Shown here: piece by piece, positions 60,064-64,000 of the stretch
Numbering within the stretch: position 1 is the first letter of the stretch
Layout: every line of letters begins with the position of its first letter
NCBI RefSeq assembly: GCF_001244545.1
Contig: NZ_LN852694.1
Location: 440,172 to 504,171 of the forward strand
Direction: 5' to 3'
Source: Candidatus Stoquefichus sp. SB1
GTDB taxonomy: Bacteria; Bacillota_I; Bacilli_A; Erysipelotrichales; Coprobacillaceae
Length of the DNA stretch: 64,000 nucleotides
Notes under the pieces: generated by a model
What the model saw: only the letters and a program-made list of their open reading frames with translations
Told to the model about the DNA's origin: nothing
Database searches by the model: none
Program-made: the position numbers and the translations under genes

Positions 60064-61407
60064 ATGGAAAAGAAAAACTCGTTTTTTGATACTCTTTCAA
60101 ATGTATTAGGAAAAGTATCAGTGAAATTAAGTGGAAATATTTATATCAATGCAATTAAAGATGGAATGTTAGCATATATGCCATTTGCTTTTATTGCTTC
60201 TATATTCTTGATTATTGCTTTTTTCCCAGTACCAGCATTTACTGATTTTATTACCAATATAACTGGTTTAGAAACTGCTGTTTGGCAGGGGAAATTGGCT
60301 TTGGTGAATGATGCAAGTTTAGGGATTGGAGGTTTGTTAGTACTGCTGGCAATTTCTAGATCTTTAGCAGATAAATTAAAGATCAATGGCATGCAAGTAT
60401 CACTGACAGCTGTTGTCGCATTTGTCTTACTTATTCCTTTTGGAACACACGTTATTGATCCGAAAACAAGCCTTAAATTTATTGATGTGACTTATTTAGG
60501 AGCACAGACAATTTTCTTATCAATTTTAATTTCTATTGTGACTGCAAAAGTTTATCAGTTTATTGATAATAAAGGAATTAAAATTAAAATGCCTGCAGCT
60601 GTTCCACCTGCTGTATCAGCTCCATTTGAATCAATTATTCCTTCATTTGTTGTGATTACGATTTTCTGGATTCTAAGATTAGTGATTGATGCTTTTAGTG
60701 GAGGCAGTGCTTTAGCTATTTTTAACCATGTTCTAGGTATGCCATTGCAGGCAGTTGGAGGTTCTTTACCTGGTGTTATTATTGTTAAGATGTTCTCACA
60801 ATTATTATGGTTCTTTGGGATTCATGGTGATTCTATTGTGAATGGCGTGATGACTCCAATCTTCCAGGTTTTACAAGATGCCAATAAAACAGTTTCTATG
60901 GCTGGTGGCGTTCCTACAAATATCATCTGTCAAAGTTTCTGGGATAGTTTTGCAAGTATTGGAATTATTGGATCGATTGTTTCTATTGTCATGATTGCAA
61001 AAAGTAAACGTTATAAAGAAATGAAGAAAATTGCAGGGGTTCCTTATATTTTCAACGTCGGTGAACCTACATTATTTGGAATTCCATTAATGATGAATGT
61101 TATCTATTTTATTCCCTTTATTTTAAGCAATGTTGCGTCAATTGTGATTTCTTATGTTGCTTTTGCTTTAAAACTGGTTCCTGTTTGTACAGGTTTAGCT
61201 CAGGTCCCATGGACAACACCGATTATCATTAGTGGATATTTAACAACAGGAAGTCTTGCAGGTTCTCTTTTACAGATTGTATGTTTGGTTGCAGTCGTTC
61301 TGATATGGTTACCATTTGTCAGAGTTGCAGATAATCAATTGGTTAAAGAAGAAGCTGAATTAGAAGTTCAAAACCAAAATGGAGAAACAGTAAAAGAAGT
61401 TGAATAA
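60064..61407 (+). CDS. PTS sugar transporter subunit EIIC (lactose/cellobiose family)
   Basis: The 447-residue permease has about ten helices and family landmarks: GNIYINAIKDGMLAYMPFA at the N-terminus, MPAAVPPAVSAPFESIIPSF near residue 180, WFFGIHGDSIVNGVMTPI near 250 with the substrate-binding histidine region, and YIFNVGEPTLFGIP near 330. It imports and, with EIIA and EIIB, phosphorylates a beta-linked disaccharide. No EIIA or EIIB gene lies in the window. It is followed by a GH78 enzyme, 40 bases on. Confidence 0.93.
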   Translation: MEKKNSFFDTLSNVLGKVSVKLSGNIYINAIKDGMLAYMPFAFIASIFLIIAFFPVPAFTDFITNITGLETAVWQGKLALVNDASLGIGGLLVLLAISRSLADKLKINGMQVSLTAVVAFVLLIPFGTHVIDPKTSLKFIDVTYLGAQTIFLSILISIVTAKVYQFIDNKGIKIKMPAAVPPAVSAPFESIIPSFVVITIFWILRLVIDAFSGGSALAIFNHVLGMPLQAVGGSLPGVIIVKMFSQLLWFFGIHGDSIVNGVMTPIFQVLQDANKTVSMAGGVPTNIICQSFWDSFASIGIIGSIVSIVMIAKSKRYKEMKKIAGVPYIFNVGEPTLFGIPLMMNVIYFIPFILSNVASIVISYVAFALKLVPVCTGLAQVPWTTPIIISGYLTTGSLAGSLLQIVCLVAVVLIWLPFVRVADNQLVKEEAELEVQNQNGETVKEVE

Positions 61408-61447
61408 ACTTCTTTTATCGTATTTTTCTTATGAAAGAGATGAAATT

Positions 61448-63694
61448 ATGAAAGATAATTATCAATTTCTTGGTCACTGGATAAAGGGGCATGATCAAGA
61501 TTATGGAGAAAATGATGCATTATATTATCAAGATCATAGAAATACTATTGTTTTTAAACAATTTTCTATTGAGCATTTAGAAACAACTTATTTATATATT
61601 GCAACACTTGGATATTCAATTGTCTATATCAATGGACAAAGAATAACAGAAGATGAATTGAACCTTGTTTGGACACAGTTTCAAAAATGTGTTTATTATG
61701 ATGTCTATGATGTCACTTCTTATTTAAAAGTTGGTCAAAATGAGATTCAAATAGAACTAGGGAATGGGATGTATAATCCAGCACCTTTAAGATTGTTTGG
61801 AAAATACAATTTAAGAGAAAAACTTAAAGAAATAGGGGAACCTAGAGTGCTATGTGATTTGATTCAAAATGATCGCGTGATTCTTTCTAGTGATGCTTCG
61901 TGGTTTATGAAAGAAGGACAATTTTTATTTAATAATTTATATCTAGGTGAAAAAGTTGATTTTCGTCCATATACTTCTCAAATTGAGAATGTTTGTATTG
62001 ATGAAACAAAAAGACATATGGAGCGAAATACAATTCCGCCCATCAAAAGAATGCAAACTGTAACTTTCCAACATTACATTTTGAGTGATAAGGGCTTAAT
62101 TGTTGATTTTGGTGAAATGATTTCTGGCTTTATCAATCTCACATTTCAAGCTGAAGCTCATCAACATGTTGTGTTGCAATACAGTGAGAATTTTCAAGAT
62201 GGCCAGATGGATTATCATACATGTTTGGCTGGAAGTGTTGGTGAACGTATTCAAGATATGGTCATTCCTGGTGGAGCAGGAGCGCCAACTATGGGAATTC
62301 AAAAAGATGAAATCATTGCTTGTCAAGGCGAAAATGTGTATACCAATACATTCACATATCATTCTTTTCGATATGTCCTTATCCAAGGGTTGAAAAAAGA
62401 GGATATTCTCAGTTTGTCAGCAACTTATGTTCATACCGATTTACAGCAAATTGGAAAGATAAAGACAGACAATCCTATTTTCAATGAATTGTATGAAGCA
62501 GCCATGCGTACAAAATTAAATAATGTTCATAGTACCTTTGAAGATTGTGCCCGTGAAAGACTGGGATATGGTGGTGATATGGTCGCTTTAGCAACTTCTC
62601 ATCTCTATATCTTTGATTTAGAAGAATTCTATAAAAAAATTATTAAAGATTTTCGCTTTGAACAAACAGAAAATGGCGGTATTCCAGAAACTGCACCTTA
62701 TATGGGAATCCAATCAAATGGGACTGGTGAAGGAGAAGGACCTATTTTATGGCAATTGGTTTATCCTTATTTAACCTATAAACACTACCAGTACTATGGT
62801 GATCGAAGGGTCCTTGAAGAGGAATATCCTTATTTACAAAAACAAATGAAATATCTTTTGAACTATGATTTAGAGAAGTTAGTTCATTGTTGTTTGGGAG
62901 ATCATGGAAGTCTGTTAATTGCTGGTCAATTTAGAAAACCAACACCAGATAAATTATTTTTAGGCTATTGTACAGTTTTACTTTTCTTGAAATATAACAT
63001 CATCATTGGTCGTATTCTTCATCAAGATATATCTCAATATCAAAAAAGATATGATGAGATTGAATCTAAGATTATTCATCAGTTTCAAAATGAAGATGGT
63101 ACATTTGGGGAAGGAAGCCAGACAGGATTTGCTTTTGCAATTGCGTTAAAACTCGCATCACCTGAACTTTTATGTCAGAAGTTTGTTCAAAAAATAGAGA
63201 GTGATCGAGGAATTTTTAATTCAGGGATTTTTGGAATGGCTTTGACATATGAAGTTTTGAATCGCTATGGTTATAATGAAGTTATCGAAAATTGGCTGTT
63301 ACAAGAGAGTGATGTTGGTTTTTTAGCAATGTTAAAAACAGGAAATAAAGCTTTGGCAGAATTATTTGTTGGAGAACAGCTGTCATTAAATCATGCGATG
63401 TTTGCAAGTTATCAACAGTGGTATTACCAAGGGTTGGCAGGAATTCAAATTGATGAAGAAGCAGTCGGTTTTCATAAAATCAGACTTTCACCTTATTTTT
63501 CAAAAAAGGTTCAGCATGTTGAATGTTCGATTCAAACCAAACAGGGAATGATCCAGTCATCATGGCAAAGAAAAAATCATGAAATCATTTGGACAATAAA
63601 TGTGCCTGAGCATATCCAATATGAAATTATACTTCATCAGGATTATCAAAAAGTTGGTAATGATAATCAAGTGATGATTTATATACAGGAATAA
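61448..63694 (+). CDS. Alpha-L-rhamnosidase-like glycoside hydrolase (GH78)
   Basis: The 748-residue protein has N-terminal beta-sandwich domains (residues 1-330, TLGYSIVYINGQRIT and LKVGQNEIQIELGNGMYN) and an (alpha/alpha)6 barrel with FEDCARERLGYGGDMVA near residue 370. That motif is the GH78 general-acid motif. A C-terminal beta domain follows (GIQIDEEAVGFHKIRLSPYF). No signal peptide is present, so it acts inside the cell on imported, possibly phosphorylated, rhamnosides. ATG 61448 follows AAAGAGATGAAATT. The ATG at 61400 overlaps the EIIC end. Confidence 0.9.
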   Translation: MKDNYQFLGHWIKGHDQDYGENDALYYQDHRNTIVFKQFSIEHLETTYLYIATLGYSIVYINGQRITEDELNLVWTQFQKCVYYDVYDVTSYLKVGQNEIQIELGNGMYNPAPLRLFGKYNLREKLKEIGEPRVLCDLIQNDRVILSSDASWFMKEGQFLFNNLYLGEKVDFRPYTSQIENVCIDETKRHMERNTIPPIKRMQTVTFQHYILSDKGLIVDFGEMISGFINLTFQAEAHQHVVLQYSENFQDGQMDYHTCLAGSVGERIQDMVIPGGAGAPTMGIQKDEIIACQGENVYTNTFTYHSFRYVLIQGLKKEDILSLSATYVHTDLQQIGKIKTDNPIFNELYEAAMRTKLNNVHSTFEDCARERLGYGGDMVALATSHLYIFDLEEFYKKIIKDFRFEQTENGGIPETAPYMGIQSNGTGEGEGPILWQLVYPYLTYKHYQYYGDRRVLEEEYPYLQKQMKYLLNYDLEKLVHCCLGDHGSLLIAGQFRKPTPDKLFLGYCTVLLFLKYNIIIGRILHQDISQYQKRYDEIESKIIHQFQNEDGTFGEGSQTGFAFAIALKLASPELLCQKFVQKIESDRGIFNSGIFGMALTYEVLNRYGYNEVIENWLLQESDVGFLAMLKTGNKALAELFVGEQLSLNHAMFASYQQWYYQGLAGIQIDEEAVGFHKIRLSPYFSKKVQHVECSIQTKQGMIQSSWQRKNHEIIWTINVPEHIQYEIILHQDYQKVGNDNQVMIYIQE

Positions 63695-63724
63695 TTTTTA
63701 ATTTTATTTTAATGGAGGAGCAAG

Positions 63725-64000
63725 ATGATACCTATTCATATCCTTGAACAATTGGTATGTTTTACCCAGGAAGAAATGGATTCTTTGCAGGGTATAGATA
63801 ATATTGATAAAAGTATCTTTTCTGATGAGACTTCTCATGTTATTGATTATCATCAGCTTTTAAAAAAAGATCAAATGTTTTCTGTGAGGAAGCATGCTAG
63901 ATTTTGTCAATATCCAACTCATCGTCATAATTATATTGAATTGATGTATGTTTATAGTGGCCAGATGACACACCATATCAATCAACAAGACATAACAATA
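63725..64000 (+). CDS. AraC-type regulator, N-terminal part (partial)
   Basis: The 92 codons present start at ATG 63725 with GGAGG seven bases upstream and run off the window. The sequence YPTHRHNYIELMYVYSGQMTHHI is a cupin sensor start typical of AraC-family regulators. The DNA-binding domain lies outside. It would be the second regulator of the EIIC-GH78 locus. Confidence 0.75.
   Translation, partial: MIPIHILEQLVCFTQEEMDSLQGIDNIDKSIFSDETSHVIDYHQLLKKDQMFSVRKHARFCQYPTHRHNYIELMYVYSGQMTHHINQQDITI

Overview
The window is a low-G+C Firmicutes chromosome segment. AT-rich codons, strong GGAGG-type ribosome binding sites, two T-box leaders, IreB-RuvX-DUF1292 and MltG-TrmR-TrhP1-TrhP2-Udk-GreA gene orders, and a teichoic-acid-like cluster fit a gut member of the Erysipelotrichia/Coprobacillaceae. 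The taxon is an inference from gene content; no database was searched. No CRISPR array, rRNA or prophage is visible.

Layout. 1-345 holds the tail of one gene and a decayed GtrA-type gene. 428-1775 is pyrF-pyrE. 1893-20779 is a large same-strand surface-polymer cluster: TagG/TagH-like exporter, CTP:glycerol-3-phosphate cytidylyltransferase, a 1129-residue GT2/glycerophosphotransferase fusion, an integral membrane protein, an acyltransferase, an Ig-like/PIG-L deacetylase, a complete GtrA + CsbB-like + YfhO-like glycosylation set, two more CDP-glycerol glycerophosphotransferases, a secreted metallo-beta-lactamase-fold protein with a dockerin, and a membrane-anchored Ig-like/cadherin-like protein. 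20848-22821 has an orphan MazF-type toxin and two membrane proteins. 22946-25055 is a compositionally foreign ISL3-type element. 25281-31319 holds PAP2, a degenerate HAD-membrane fusion, a MocR regulator facing a GH4 phospho-glycosidase, three tRNAs and a Nudix hydrolase. 31352-31456 is a strong candidate small RNA. 31555-51935 is mostly housekeeping: RluA, ROK kinase, MnmA, RecD2, a frameshifted AI-2E transporter, a Na/Pi cotransporter, T-box-alaS, ireB, ruvX, a DUF1292 protein with a His/Cys tail, a lactonase, mltG, trmR, trhP1/2, udk and greA. 51947-54935 is an ABC importer under a T-box whose specifier reads Phe (UUC). 55065-58824 holds a ZIP transporter, a K/H antiporter and a TPR + cold-shock-like fusion. 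58907-64000 is a glycoside locus: AraC, PTS EIIC, GH78 and a second, truncated AraC-type gene.

How the genes work together. The surface cluster has the parts to make CDP-glycerol, build and export a glycerol-phosphate polymer, and decorate it outside the cell. The decoration parts are a lipid-linked sugar (CsbB-like), its flippase (GtrA), a membrane transferase (YfhO), an acyltransferase and an extracellular deacetylase. That last combination is the most interesting enzymatic hypothesis here. The sRNA candidate has C-rich loops complementary to GGGGGA ribosome binding sites found upstream of four genes in the window, three of them in this cluster.
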